From positions 1 through 64,000 of the forward strand of contig NZ_MPHJ01000012.1 of the NCBI RefSeq assembly GCF_001957125.1: a DNA stretch of 64,000 bases. Direction: 5' to 3'. The DNA comes from Shewanella sp. UCD-KL12. Its GTDB lineage: Bacteria; Pseudomonadota; Gammaproteobacteria; Enterobacterales; Shewanellaceae. The position numbers were made by a program, and so were the translations under genes. Below the pieces are notes generated by a model. That model saw nothing but the letters and a program-made list of their open reading frames with translations. It was not told where the DNA came from and did no database searches. Of the stretch, positions 35,328 through 44,492 are shown in pieces (position 1 is the stretch's first letter; each line of letters opens with the position of its first letter).

Positions 35328-36404
35328 ATGCCGAGAATTGATACACAATCAGTCGCGTATAAGGGATTTGCGATAATGGCATTTATCGTCATAATTTTAG
35401 CGGGAATAAAGGCTGCTAGCCCTATAGTCGTCCCATTTGTGCTTTCGGCTTTTATCGCAGTGATCTGTAATCCAGTTATTGGCGGAATGACTCGCTTTAA
35501 AGTCCCACGGGGGCTAGCGGTACTCTTGCTGATGGTGTTTATTGTTATGATGGGCCTGTGGTTAGCACAAATTGTGGGAAGCTCAATTAATGAGTTTTCG
35601 ACTCAGTTACCCCATTATCGTGATCAACTGATAGATCAGTTTGGTTGGATTGTGGAAAAGCTGCAGGCATTTAATATTATTATTACTAAAGAGCAGATAC
35701 TGGCTTATTTTGATCCTGGTATAGCATTATCCATGACAACGAACATGCTGACAGGTGTTGGCGGCGTGATGGCTAACCTGTTTCTTATCATTTTGACTGT
35801 TGTCTTTATGTTATTTGAGTCCCAATCTTTGCCAAAGAAGCTTCACTTTGCCCTCGATGATCCTGATATGAGAATGCAGCAGATTGATAAGTTTCTGCAC
35901 TCAGTCAATCAGTACATGGTGATCAAGACATTAGTCAGTTTAGCAACAGGGTTAATTGTCAGTACTGGCTTGTTTATTATTGGTGTTGATTACGCCTTAC
36001 TTTGGGGAGTGATTGCCTTTCTGTTTAACTATATCCCTAACATTGGCTCAATCATCGCGGCAATACCTTCGGTCTTGTTAGCGTTCATCCAGCTCGGCCC
36101 TGCAGCTGCTGGTGGGACAGCATTACTCTACTTGGGAACGAATATGGTTATGGGGAATGTTGTTGAGCCAAGATATATGGGCAAAGGCTTAGGTTTATCG
36201 ACCTTAGTTGTGTTTTTATCATTAATATTTTGGGGCTGGCTACTAGGCTCTGTAGGCATGTTATTATCAGTGCCGCTCACTATGATCGTGAAAATTGCGT
36301 TAGAGTCAAGCAAAGGCGGAAGTTGGTTGGCAATATTACTTGCTGACGATGTCGATGACGTGGGACCTAAAAGTGAAGAGGATGATACCACCCAAGCGGC
36401 ATAA
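35328..36404 (+). CDS. AI-2E / PerM family permease
   Basis: 358 residues with about eight membrane helices. These include AIMAFIVIILAGIKAASPIVVPFVL near 15, VLLLMVFIVMMGLWLAQIV near 65, ANLFLIILTVVFMLFESQ near 150, then the conserved helix cluster ALLWGVIAFLFNYIPNIGSIIAAIPSVLLAFI near 225-255 and STLVVFLSLIFWGWLLGSVGML near 290-310. The family is called AI-2E transporters after TqsA, but members export other solutes, so the substrate is open. ATG at 35328 with AAGGAA upstream. A terminator follows. Confidence 0.88.
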   Translation: MPRIDTQSVAYKGFAIMAFIVIILAGIKAASPIVVPFVLSAFIAVICNPVIGGMTRFKVPRGLAVLLLMVFIVMMGLWLAQIVGSSINEFSTQLPHYRDQLIDQFGWIVEKLQAFNIIITKEQILAYFDPGIALSMTTNMLTGVGGVMANLFLIILTVVFMLFESQSLPKKLHFALDDPDMRMQQIDKFLHSVNQYMVIKTLVSLATGLIVSTGLFIIGVDYALLWGVIAFLFNYIPNIGSIIAAIPSVLLAFIQLGPAAAGGTALLYLGTNMVMGNVVEPRYMGKGLGLSTLVVFLSLIFWGWLLGSVGMLLSVPLTMIVKIALESSKGGSWLAILLADDVDDVGPKSEEDDTTQAA

Positions 36405-36427
36405 CAGCGCTTTATGGATTATTGAAC

Positions 36428-36455
36428 AAAACCACACCTGATGTGGTTTTGTTGT
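36428..36455 (+). terminator. Terminator after the AI-2E family gene
   Basis: AAAACCACA-CCTGA-TGTGGTTTT with a T-rich tail, 24 bases past the stop. Confidence 0.82.
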
Positions 36456-36486
36456 TTTTATTGTGAATTTGCAACAAGTAGGTGAA

Positions 36487-37398
36487 ATGCAGTTATTTTT
36501 TGATGAGTTAGGGAAAGTCACATTAGGGGGGGAGGTTAGTCGACTCTTCCATGGTCGTGGTGGCTTATATCAAGGCGCAGAGCATATCAGCCTTGATTGG
36601 TTTCCTCCCGTGTTATTGTTAACCAGTTTTAAGCCATTAGCAGCCGATGAGCTGGCGCTATCAGTTGAAAATATTAAACAAAGGTGGCAAGCGCTTAATG
36701 GTGAACAAACCTTGAACCTTGTTTTTCAATATCGCAGTGGTGGCCAAACTCAAACGGAACTCCTTGAGGGGGCTGTGCCTGAAAAGCACACCGTAAGAGA
36801 AAATGGGGCAACCTATCAGGTTCATCTGCTCAAAGGTCAGAATCATGGCTTATTCCTTGATATGAAAAATGGCCGTCAATGGGTAAGAGAAAATGCAGTC
36901 AATAAAAAGATACTCAACCTGTTCTCTTATACCTGTGGATTTTCCGTTGCCGCTCTTCAGGGCGGTGCAGACAGTGTGGTTAATATAGATATGAGCAAAG
37001 GGGCTTTATCTATTGGCAAACAGAATCATCTGCTCAATGGCTTTTCAACAGGTGCTCGCTTTTTCGGCCATGATATTTTTAAGTCTTGGGGGAAACTGAC
37101 CAAGCTTGGCCCCTACGAAATGATTATCGCCGATCCGCCAAGTAATCAGAAAGGTAGCTTTGTTGCCACAAAAGATTACTCACGACTTTTAAAGCGTTTA
37201 CCTGAGCTGTTAGCACCTCAAGGTGAGGTGCTTTTATGCCTGAATGCTCCAGAGCTGAGCGTAGACTTTCTGATGGAACAGGTCAATGAGTATAGCCCTA
37301 AGCTAACGTTTGTTGATCGACTGGCTAACCCTGCTATTTTTGCAGATATAAGTCCTGATAAATCGCTAAAAGTACTAAGGTATAGACGTACTGATTAG
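36487..37398 (+). CDS. Class I SAM-dependent methyltransferase (RlmI-like catalytic domain)
   Basis: 303 residues. SAM-binding motif NLFSYTCGFSVAALQGGADSVVNIDMS near 140 and the catalytic-type IADPPSNQKGSF near 215 place it with RlmI-like methyltransferases (PF10672-type). HTVRENGATYQVHLLKGQNHGLFLDMKNGRQWV around 100-132 is the family's entry segment. There is no N-terminal PUA domain, so it differs from true RlmI and RlmL. Substrate probably RNA, not established. ATG 36487 with AGGTG upstream; GTG at 36463 is an alternative. Confidence 0.82.
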   Translation: MQLFFDELGKVTLGGEVSRLFHGRGGLYQGAEHISLDWFPPVLLLTSFKPLAADELALSVENIKQRWQALNGEQTLNLVFQYRSGGQTQTELLEGAVPEKHTVRENGATYQVHLLKGQNHGLFLDMKNGRQWVRENAVNKKILNLFSYTCGFSVAALQGGADSVVNIDMSKGALSIGKQNHLLNGFSTGARFFGHDIFKSWGKLTKLGPYEMIIADPPSNQKGSFVATKDYSRLLKRLPELLAPQGEVLLCLNAPELSVDFLMEQVNEYSPKLTFVDRLANPAIFADISPDKSLKVLRYRRTD

Positions 37399-37471
37399 TG
37401 TTACCCATGATAAAGCCGATACTGACTGAAGTTGGTATCTGGTTTTATAGGTGATAGGTCAGATGTTTTCG

Positions 37472-37696
37472 TTAGTATCCCAGACGTTCATGTATTGTTG
37501 ATTGCCCGTGGGACTCAATAATATGCTCAACTTTAGCTCTATCGATATACTTCAGTGCTGAAATTTCATTAAAGAGTCTATCTTGTACATCGATGGGCAT
37601 ATTCATCATATCCATAAACATAAAGATATTAAGGGTATCTCCTTCTCCAAACAGATCCACAAGCCTTCCAGCTTCAAATTCTACAAGCGCATTCAT
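37472..37696 (-). CDS. Small hypothetical protein
   Basis: 74 residues, acidic and helical by eye (LVEFEAGRLVDLFGEGDTL; MMNMPIDVQDRLFNEISALKYI). I do not recognise the family. A good Shine-Dalgarno (GGAGG) lies 8 bases before the ATG, which supports a real gene. It is convergent with the methyltransferase gene and divergent from the 32-codon gene. No membrane or metal-binding signs. Confidence 0.65.
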   Translation of the reverse strand: MNALVEFEAGRLVDLFGEGDTLNIFMFMDMMNMPIDVQDRLFNEISALKYIDRAKVEHIIESHGQSTIHERLGY

Positions 37697-38071
37697 ATCA
37701 GTGTCCTCCGCGTATCACTTTGACGAACTGCCCCAAATGACCATTTTTTTGATGGCTACCTTAATTGATAGCAGCTCAATGGCTGAAACCTAGATTATTT
37801 GGTAGCAAAAAATAGTTTTTAGTCATCAATATGAATAATGTTATGTAACTCTTTCTGTTTTGGTTACAGTTTGATTGGTGGGTTAGGCGGTTTTAGGCCG
37901 ATTTTAAGTTTCGAGTGAAACTAAACTGAAAGTTTTGTGTAACTTTTGGTTTGTTGCTGATATAATCAACCCTAAGAAGTTAGTAGAACATCTGCCACTT
38001 CCTATCTTGGCAAAATGTCATCTATGTAATGACATGCCTCAGACCTTACAAACAAGTAATTCGGAGTTGTT
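37697..38071. other. Divergent intergenic region with a -10 like TATAAT
   Basis: 375 bases without a clear gene between the two small genes. T-rich, with a TATAAT at 37961-37966. An open frame from 37935 (68 residues) overlaps the 32-codon gene in another frame and has no Shine-Dalgarno sequence. Confidence 0.5.
37961..37966 (+). promoter_or_regulatory. Candidate -10 element for the 32-codon gene
   Basis: TATAAT preceded by GA; the -35 region (TTGTGT at 37935, 20-base spacing) is not ideal. It would give a 5' leader of about 100 bases. Confidence 0.45.
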
Positions 38072-38170
38072 ATGGAAGTTCAAGAATACGAAAGCGCATA
38101 CTACCAAGTACAAGATGAAGTTATTGAGTCTTTACCTGTAGAGAAGGATGAAGAGGCGTTTTTGGATTAG
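38072..38170 (+). CDS. Small protein of 32 residues
   Basis: ATG 38072 to TAG 38168-38170. It starts MEVQEYESAYYQVQDEVIES and ends EAFLD; about a third of the residues are acidic. CGGAG lies 6 bases upstream and a strong terminator lies 45 bases downstream, with a TATAAT about 105 bases upstream. All parts of a transcription unit are present with no other gene in it. No family recognised. It could also be the leader region of a small RNA that encodes a peptide. Confidence 0.6.
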   Translation: MEVQEYESAYYQVQDEVIESLPVEKDEEAFLD

Positions 38171-38215
38171 GGAATAATCCTCAATTCATGAGTTAAACTG
38201 GGTCGAACCCAGAAT

Positions 38216-38246
38216 AAAAAAGAGCAACATTATGTTGCTCTTTTTT
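38216..38246. terminator. Strong terminator after the 32-codon gene
   Basis: AGAGCAACAT and ATGTTGCTCT form the stem, flanked by A and T runs, so it works in both directions; it also ends the lipoprotein gene at 38285 (-). A second small hairpin, CTGGGTCGAACCCAG, is at 38198-38212. Confidence 0.9.
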
Positions 38247-38284
38247 GTGTCAAGAATCATTCAAAAGGGGTCTTTAAAAAGGGA

Positions 38285-38716
38285 TTAGTTCAAATTACCT
38301 TTCTCTGGTAAAACTTCAACAATGACCCAACGTGGGCCGTCTTTATGTAATCTTATTGTTCTATCGTCAATCCAAGGTTGTCCACCTTTCAACCCATGCA
38401 TTTTAATGATCACTGTGACATCATCAGTAAACTTTCTGAAAAAATCGATATCAATCTCTTCAATCTCCATCGTAACCTGTGTCATGGATAAGTTGAGGAC
38501 GTGTCTCTGTACGGCTGAGGCAATGTAGTAATGGGCTAATACCTCTTGCATGGGCTCGCTGACAAACTGCTTGGCTTTTTCTACGTCACGGTCAACATAG
38601 ATTGCGTTAAAAAAACCAAGAGAAACCTGCTCTGGTGTGCGAGTTGCTTCACTATTTGAGCCATCGGGGCTACATGCAACCAAAAAGGCCAAACTGATCA
38701 AAATCAGTATTCTCAT
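38285..38716 (-). CDS. Small lipoprotein, DUF4878-like
   Basis: 143 residues. A lipobox signal (MRILILISLAFLVACSPDG, Cys near 15) is followed by about 120 residues of an NTF2-like fold: EQVSLGFFNAIYVDRDVEKAKQFVS near 30, then VTVIIKMHGLKGGQPWIDDRTIRLHKDGPRWVIVEV near 98. The pattern (helix, then strands ending in a W-x-V strand) resembles DUF4878/NTF2-like lipoproteins. Function unknown. Start 38716 is chosen for the signal peptide; the earlier ATG at 38791 would place residues ahead of it. No clear Shine-Dalgarno is visible. Confidence 0.68.
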   Translation of the reverse strand: MRILILISLAFLVACSPDGSNSEATRTPEQVSLGFFNAIYVDRDVEKAKQFVSEPMQEVLAHYYIASAVQRHVLNLSMTQVTMEIEEIDIDFFRKFTDDVTVIIKMHGLKGGQPWIDDRTIRLHKDGPRWVIVEVLPEKGNLN

Positions 38717-38858
38717 ATAATATTTTTTAGGGTGAGGTATGTATTTGTTCAGTATCCCTATTATGCTAGCGCTTGGCAAGACAGATAGCACAAAATGATT
38801 ATTATCACTTGACCTAAAGCATAAAATAGGGCATATCTGAATGAATAACTTTTAACTG

Positions 38859-38881
38859 TTATCCACAGAATCTGTGGACAA
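38859..38881. promoter_or_regulatory. DnaA-box-like inverted pair
   Basis: TTATCCACA (38859-38867), the perfect DnaA box, faces TGTGGACAA (38873-38881), one mismatch from its complement. Another TTATCCACT is at 39059-39067. Three copies within 210 bases of an intergenic region could bind DnaA, or be chance in AT-rich sequence. Confidence 0.4.
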
Positions 38882-39084
38882 GTATGTTGAAGACTAGATG
38901 CATAACTTTTAACTTGCTGTTTATTATGCATTTAAATTGGTGGTTAAAAAGTGACAGCTTGTGTTTTTCCGTTGTTTTTACAGCATCCATTCAGCTAACT
39001 TAGCCTATTATCACAGATCTCTTCACCCTTTCTCCTGATTGTTAGCTTTTATAAATAGTTATCCACTTCAGCTTTCGACATTAC

Positions 39085-39396
39085 ACCAATCGGTATAAAG
39101 GTGTGGCCATTCAGCGAGAGTTTAGCGATTGTGAAACAAGGTCATTAATTGCTCCTGCATTAACGACATTCAGAACATCCATGTTCTTTGCAACGAGTGA
39201 GAAACATAGTTATTCTACGTTTAAGCTCGTTAACGCCGTATCAGAAGCGCTAAAACTCGCCTAAAAGGAGTGTTTTTGGCTGCCTACTTCTGTGTTAAAT
39301 AAGTTCAAAAGGGATCACCATTCCCTCACTCATTCGCCTTGAATTATGCTGCCAAAAATAACTCTGAACTGACCACTTTCTTATACCGATTGGTAT
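39085..39396. repeat. MITE-like repeat element, about 310 bp
   Basis: Left end ACCAATCGGTATAAAGGTG and right end (reverse complement) ACCAATCGGTATAAGAAAG share 14 perfect bases. The match continues imperfectly inside: GTGTGGCCATTCAG against AGTGGTCAGTTCAG. There is no open frame of note, so no transposase. A lone copy of one end is at 15244-15275. I recall this repeat as common in Shewanella genomes. Confidence 0.72.
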
Positions 39397-39455
39397 TATA
39401 ACTTTAGAGAATGTTAAGAAAGCCTGGTAAATCGTGTGCAATGAAAAATTAAAGG

Positions 39456-39487
39456 CAAAAAAAACCTCCGCTGAAATAGCAGAGGTT
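39456..39487 (-). terminator. Terminator after pta
   Basis: On the minus strand AACCTCTGCT-ATTTC-AGCGGAGGTT followed by a T run. 20 bases past the pta stop. Confidence 0.85.
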
Positions 39488-39506
39488 TTGTGTGGTTCAA
39501 TCGAAC

Positions 39507-41648
39507 TTAGCCATTTTGAGAGGCTTGAATAGCCGTCAATGCGATTGTGTAAACAATATCATCAACTAGCGCACCACGTGAAAGATCATTCACTGGTTTA
39601 CGCATTCCCTGCAGCATTGGACCTATGCTGATCAAATCTGCACTTCGTTGAACAGCTTTGTAGGTCGTATTACCTGTGTTTAGGTCTGGGAATACAAATA
39701 CCGTCGCTTGACCCGCTACAGGGCTGTTTGGCGCTTTAGATTGAGCGACATTTGGCATTACAGCAGCATCGTATTGCAGCGGTCCATCAATAATTAAATC
39801 TGGACGTTTCTCTTTGGCGATACGTGTGGCTTCACGGACTTTATCAACATCTGAACCAGTACCTGAGCTTCCTGTTGAATAGCTAATCATCGCAACTTTA
39901 GGCTCAATACCAAAAGCGGCTGCAGACTCTGCCGACTGAATTGCAATATCGGCTAGCTGTTCTGCATTAGGATCTGGGTTGATGGCACAGTCACCATATA
40001 CAAGCACCTGATCTGGCATCAACATGAAGAAAATTGACGATACTAGGCTTGAACCTGGTGCAGTTTTTATTAACTGAAGCGGAGGACGAATGGTATTGGC
40101 TGTGGTGTTAACTGCACCAGATACGATACCGTCGACTTCACCTTGAGCAACCATCATAGTACCGAGCACCATGTTATCTTCTAGCTGCTCGCGTGCGACA
40201 ACCTCAGTTAGCCCTTTGTGGCGTCTTAGCTCTAGCATAGGCTCAACATATCGGTCTCGAGCTGCGATAGGATCGACAATCTCAACGCCTTCGCCTAATA
40301 CCACACCTTGCTGAATTGCAATGCGCTCAATCTCTTCTCTGTTACCAATTAGCACACAATTTGCGATACCGCGTTCAGCACAGATGCTAGCAGCTTCGAT
40401 GGTTCTAGGCTCATTACCTTCAGGCAGTACTACTCGTTTATGAGCTGCACGAGCGAGCTCTGTCAGCTTATATCTAAATGCTGGAGGCGATAGACGGTGT
40501 TCACGAGGAGAATTTTTAGTGACATTCTCAATCCAGTGTTGATCGATATGGCTAGCAACAAACTCCTGAACTTCCTCAATGCGTACTGCATCATCGACAG
40601 GCACTTCATGATCGAATCGTTGGATATTTAACGAGGTTTGCCAAGTGTTAGTATCAATGAGAAATACAGGTAGACCAGTTTCAAAAGCTTGTTCACAAAG
40701 CGTCATAATCTCTGGCTCAGGTTCATAGCTTCCTGTTAATAACAGGGCGCCGACCTTCACACCATTCATCGCAGCTAAACAAGCTGAGACAATAACATCA
40801 GAGCGATCACCTGAGGTCACTAGCAAAGAGTCAGTCTTTATATGGGTAACCATATTTGGAATACTGCGGGCACAGAACGTCACTTTACGAAGACGTCGTA
40901 CATTCATCTCGCCAGCATTAATGATTTTTGCACTGAGGTGTTTAGCAAGATCTGAGGCTCTAGGTGCAACTAGATCTAAATTATACGGCACGCTACCTAG
41001 AATTCGCAGAGAGCTCTTGCCTGGAAGTTGGAACATATTGGCGGCATCAGGACGTTGGATATCTTGATGGTCAAATACTTCAGATAGATCAGGACGAGCA
41101 CGGCCTTCATTATCAACTGGCGCACCAATTTTGTTGATAATGGCGCCTATGATGCGTTTATTCTTGGTTCCACCCCATGATTTATGAGCGATCTCGAGTC
41201 TATTCATCAAGGCTGTGGCTGTTTCATTGCCAGGTGTTGCGACAAAAATGATATCTGCATCGAGTGCTTTAGCAATCGCATAGTTAATGTCGCTAGAGAA
41301 CGGGTGATTGCGTGTTTGAACTAGACCTTCAACGACCAATGTTTCAGTATTACTTGCAAATTCAGTGACACGAGCAATGATCTGCTCCATCAACACGTCA
41401 GTTTTTTCAGCGCGAATTAAATTCTCGGCATGCTCCATCTCAAAGGGTTCTAGAGGATTGACAGTCGGTGACTTACTCAAGATGGTAGTTGAACGTTCAG
41501 GCCCAGTGTCTTGTGGGCGCTGCTGAGCAATAGGTTTAAAAAAGCGAACTTTAACACCGTGGTGCTCGAAGGCGCGTACTAGGCCCAAGCTGATAGAGGT
41601 AAGGCCTACACCTGTACCAATAGGGATTAACATAATATTGCGAGACAT
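39507..41648 (-). CDS. pta: Phosphate acetyltransferase
   Basis: 713 residues, close to E. coli Pta (714). Three regions: an N-terminal P-loop-like domain (IMLIPIGTGVGLTSISLGLVRA, NRLEIAHKSWGGTKNKRIIGAIINK), a central DRTGG-type domain (residues ~210-330), and the catalytic PTA_PTB domain from ~385 (VVLPEGNEPRTIEAA; VDGIVSGAVNTTANTIRPPLQLI near 510; MISYSTGSSGTGSDVDKVREAT near 608). It converts acetyl-CoA to acetyl phosphate. Start 41648 with GAGG 5 bases upstream; ATG 41720 is out of family. It follows ackA (126-base gap). Confidence 0.96.
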   Translation of the reverse strand: MSRNIMLIPIGTGVGLTSISLGLVRAFEHHGVKVRFFKPIAQQRPQDTGPERSTTILSKSPTVNPLEPFEMEHAENLIRAEKTDVLMEQIIARVTEFASNTETLVVEGLVQTRNHPFSSDINYAIAKALDADIIFVATPGNETATALMNRLEIAHKSWGGTKNKRIIGAIINKIGAPVDNEGRARPDLSEVFDHQDIQRPDAANMFQLPGKSSLRILGSVPYNLDLVAPRASDLAKHLSAKIINAGEMNVRRLRKVTFCARSIPNMVTHIKTDSLLVTSGDRSDVIVSACLAAMNGVKVGALLLTGSYEPEPEIMTLCEQAFETGLPVFLIDTNTWQTSLNIQRFDHEVPVDDAVRIEEVQEFVASHIDQHWIENVTKNSPREHRLSPPAFRYKLTELARAAHKRVVLPEGNEPRTIEAASICAERGIANCVLIGNREEIERIAIQQGVVLGEGVEIVDPIAARDRYVEPMLELRRHKGLTEVVAREQLEDNMVLGTMMVAQGEVDGIVSGAVNTTANTIRPPLQLIKTAPGSSLVSSIFFMLMPDQVLVYGDCAINPDPNAEQLADIAIQSAESAAAFGIEPKVAMISYSTGSSGTGSDVDKVREATRIAKEKRPDLIIDGPLQYDAAVMPNVAQSKAPNSPVAGQATVFVFPDLNTGNTTYKAVQRSADLISIGPMLQGMRKPVNDLSRGALVDDIVYTIALTAIQASQNG

Positions 41649-41774
41649 AAAAACCTCTTTGTGGTGCTTTGCTTGATATTGTGACGATAAGCACTTATAC
41701 CAAAAAATAAGCTTACTCAATGGTTGAGCAGTGGCTTGAATGTTACTTCAAGCCACTAAGAATCTAATAGGGGG

Positions 41775-42971
41775 TTACTTGATAAGCGCCATTGCATCTT
41801 CGGCAATAACCCACTCTTCGTTAGTTGGAATGACTAAAGCGATAGGGCCGTTATCAGTAGTGATCTGACCTTGCTTACCAAAGCGTGCTGCTGCATTACG
41901 TTCACTATCAACTTCGAAATTGAATATCTCTAGCATATTAAGCACTTTTGCACGAATAAGATCAGAGTTTTCACCGATACCGCCAGTGAATACTAAGGCA
42001 TCTAAGCGGCCGAGAGGAACCGTGTAAGAAGCGATATACTTAGCGAGACGGTAGCAGAAAATATCTAATGCTAAAGTTGCACCTTTATGGCCATTCTCAT
42101 AACCTTCTTCAATACCACGGCAATCATTCGTTAATTCAGAAATACCAAGTAAGCCACTTTGCTTGTTCATCAGGTTATTCACCTCATCAAGTGTATAACC
42201 AAGACGGCTAACCAGGTGATGAATGATTGATGGGTCAAGATCACCACAACGAGTGCCCATTACGAGTCCTTCAAGAGGTGTTAAACCCATTGAGGTATCT
42301 ACGCTCTTGCCACCTTTTATCGCTGTCACTGACGCGCCATTACCTAAATGGGCACAGATAACATTGGTCTCTTCAATATCTTTACCGATAGCTTTAGCGG
42401 CTTCTCGGCTAACAAAAAGGTGACTCGTACCATGCATGCCATAGCGACGGATACTGTTCTCACGATACAACTTGTAAGGCAGGGCGTAGATGAATGCTTT
42501 TTCTGGCATTGTCTGATGAAAGGCTGTGTCGAATACCGCAACTTGTGGAAGCGCTGGAAAGGCGGCTTGTGCAGCTCTAATACCGATAAGGTGCGCTGGG
42601 TTATGTAGAGGTGCGAGTGCGGCACAATCTTCAATTCCCTGTACAACAGTCTCGTCAATAACCACTGAGTGAGTAAACTTCTCTCCGCCATGTACAACAC
42701 GATGTCCTATAGCTTGGATCTGCTCAGCAATAAGCGGATGATCGCCCAAGATAGAGGTAACTATGTATTCAACTGCTTCACGGTGAGCGGTAAATGCTCC
42801 TAAGCTCGCTTCACTTTTTTGGCCGTTTACTTTCCATTTGATTCGAGCATCTTCCAGTCCAAAACATTCAGCAAGTCCAGAGATCTGGTCATCACCCGTT
42901 ACGGCGTCGATAATCGCAAACTTGAGTGAAGAACTACCACAATTCAGTACCAATACCAGTTTGTTTGACAT
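41775..42971 (-). CDS. ackA: Acetate kinase
   Basis: 398 residues. Family motifs: VLVLNCGSSSLKFAI at the start, IGHRVVHGGEKF near 88, YGMHGTSHLFVSREAA near 177, VICAHLGNGASVTAI near 204 and FTGGIGENSDLIRAKV near 328. It makes ATP and acetate from acetyl phosphate. In one direction with pta, and divergent from yfbV as in E. coli. Confidence 0.97.
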   Translation of the reverse strand: MSNKLVLVLNCGSSSLKFAIIDAVTGDDQISGLAECFGLEDARIKWKVNGQKSEASLGAFTAHREAVEYIVTSILGDHPLIAEQIQAIGHRVVHGGEKFTHSVVIDETVVQGIEDCAALAPLHNPAHLIGIRAAQAAFPALPQVAVFDTAFHQTMPEKAFIYALPYKLYRENSIRRYGMHGTSHLFVSREAAKAIGKDIEETNVICAHLGNGASVTAIKGGKSVDTSMGLTPLEGLVMGTRCGDLDPSIIHHLVSRLGYTLDEVNNLMNKQSGLLGISELTNDCRGIEEGYENGHKGATLALDIFCYRLAKYIASYTVPLGRLDALVFTGGIGENSDLIRAKVLNMLEIFNFEVDSERNAAARFGKQGQITTDNGPIALVIPTNEEWVIAEDAMALIK

Positions 42972-43150
42972 GTTTAAAACCTTTTAAAATGTAGTGACTA
43001 TTTATCACTGAACAATATTAACTTCATGACTGTTTGCTGTCGAAGCCGTGAGAGCTGCTCTATATTAGAGCTGGAACCGCAAATTAAGCACCAGCAGGGC
43101 TGCTGCATGTGCTATTGTAAAAGCAGTATCCGTAAAAATAGGTGTTGTAA

Positions 43151-43594
43151 TTGAGTATACAAGTTCTCAAAACGTTAGGTGATGGTCGTCGTTATATGAA
43201 GACCTGGCCTATGGTCAGACAACTTAGTCTCTTTTTTCCTGAGTATCGCGTTATTCGTGCGACTCAAATCGCTATACCCGTCATGCCGCTTCTTGCTTTA
43301 CTTGCCGCGGTGAGCCAATTGCAAATTCATGGCTGGAACTTTTTGCCTCAAGCGATCACAATTGCTTTGTTTTTTATTAGCTTGCCTGTTCAAGGTCTGC
43401 TTTGGTTAGGTTGGCGGGCTCGACACCCATTACCTTTATCGCTATTTGAGTGGTGCGAACAGCTCACCACCAAATTGAGCAGCATGGGGATCAACTGTCG
43501 TCCGCTGGGCCCAAAAGCCTGTTATCTCGATATGGCTCTCATCTTAAAGGCCGCTTTCGAGCAGTTAGATAATACTTATTGGGAAGAGCTATAA
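43151..43594 (+). CDS. yfbV: YfbV/UPF0208 membrane protein
   Basis: 147 residues. Two membrane segments (RATQIAIPVMPLLALLAAVSQL near 37 and ITIALFFISLPVQGLLWLGWRA near 70). The C-terminus ending LKAAFEQLDNTYWEEL resembles E. coli YfbV, which ends similarly. The start is TTG at 43151, with AGGTG 8 bases upstream; the next ATG would remove 15 residues that align with YfbV. Its position divergent from ackA is the E. coli arrangement. YfbV has been linked to chromosomal Ter macrodomain insulation in E. coli. Confidence 0.86.
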   Translation: MSIQVLKTLGDGRRYMKTWPMVRQLSLFFPEYRVIRATQIAIPVMPLLALLAAVSQLQIHGWNFLPQAITIALFFISLPVQGLLWLGWRARHPLPLSLFEWCEQLTTKLSSMGINCRPLGPKACYLDMALILKAAFEQLDNTYWEEL

Positions 43595-43645
43595 TTGTTT
43601 TAGTTATTCTAGCAGCGACTCTTTCACCAAGCAGCATTATCAAAC

Positions 43646-44386
43646 TTAGTAGATAGCGTTCAGTCCCGCCTCTAGAAAAACTTGTTTAATCTGTTCCATT
43701 GTTTCACTTGATGGCGGAGATATTTTATTGAGTTGATACTCTTCGCCCATCGCTTCCCACTTGTGCTTACCTAACTCATGGTAGGGAAGCAGCTCTATTT
43801 TCTCGACATTAGTCATCGGCTTTACAAATTCAGCTAAGCGTTTTGCTGAATCAACATCATCTGTAAAACCACCCACAACGACATAGCGTATCCATGTTTT
43901 TTGTTGTTTCTTATGCAGGTACTTGGCAAAATCTAAGGTGCGGTGATTGCTGACCTGAGTGAGGTCAATATGCTGTTGGTCATCGATATGCTTTATATCG
44001 AGTAGTACAAGATCTGTGTTATCTATTAGCTCATCTATGATAGGGGTATATTTACGTACAAAGCCGTTGGTATCGAGGCAAGTGTGTATTCCCTCTTTTT
44101 TACATGCGGCAAATAGTGCGGAGACAAAATCAGCTTGCAAAATGGCTTCACCACCACTTGCTGTAACGCCACCGCCACTGGCTTCTAAAAATGGGCGATA
44201 ACTGATGATCTGCTCCATGAGTTCGTTAACTTCAACTTCACGACCACCATGCAGATCCCAAGTATCGCGATTATGACAGTACTGGCAACGCATCAAGCAC
44301 CCCTGCATAAAAGTAATAAACCTTATGCCTGGACCATCTACGGTTCCAAAGGATTCCAAGGAGTGGATCCGGCCTTTTACTGTCAT
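43646..44386 (-). CDS. pflA: Pyruvate formate-lyase activating enzyme
   Basis: 246 residues, radical SAM enzyme. The [4Fe-4S] motif is CLMRCQYC (C-x3-C-x2-C) near 30, preceded by VDGPGIRFITFMQG. SAM-binding GGVTASGGEAILQ near 73. It puts the glycyl radical on PflB. Located just downstream of pflB, as usual; a 106-base gap between them has no clear terminator. Confidence 0.96.
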   Translation of the reverse strand: MTVKGRIHSLESFGTVDGPGIRFITFMQGCLMRCQYCHNRDTWDLHGGREVEVNELMEQIISYRPFLEASGGGVTASGGEAILQADFVSALFAACKKEGIHTCLDTNGFVRKYTPIIDELIDNTDLVLLDIKHIDDQQHIDLTQVSNHRTLDFAKYLHKKQQKTWIRYVVVGGFTDDVDSAKRLAEFVKPMTNVEKIELLPYHELGKHKWEAMGEEYQLNKISPPSSETMEQIKQVFLEAGLNAIY

Positions 44387-44492
44387 TATCGCTCCAAATT
44401 TTTCAAAGTTAGACTTGTTAGCTGAGTAGCAAGTCTAACTTTATCACTTTAAATGCTCTAATTAATCCCAAAGCTTGAGATTAATGGTTGAG

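Noticed and set aside
37935..38141. 68-codon frame on the plus strand overlapping the 32-codon gene
   Set aside because: Different frame from the one with the good Shine-Dalgarno, no ribosome site, and it overlaps the putative promoter.
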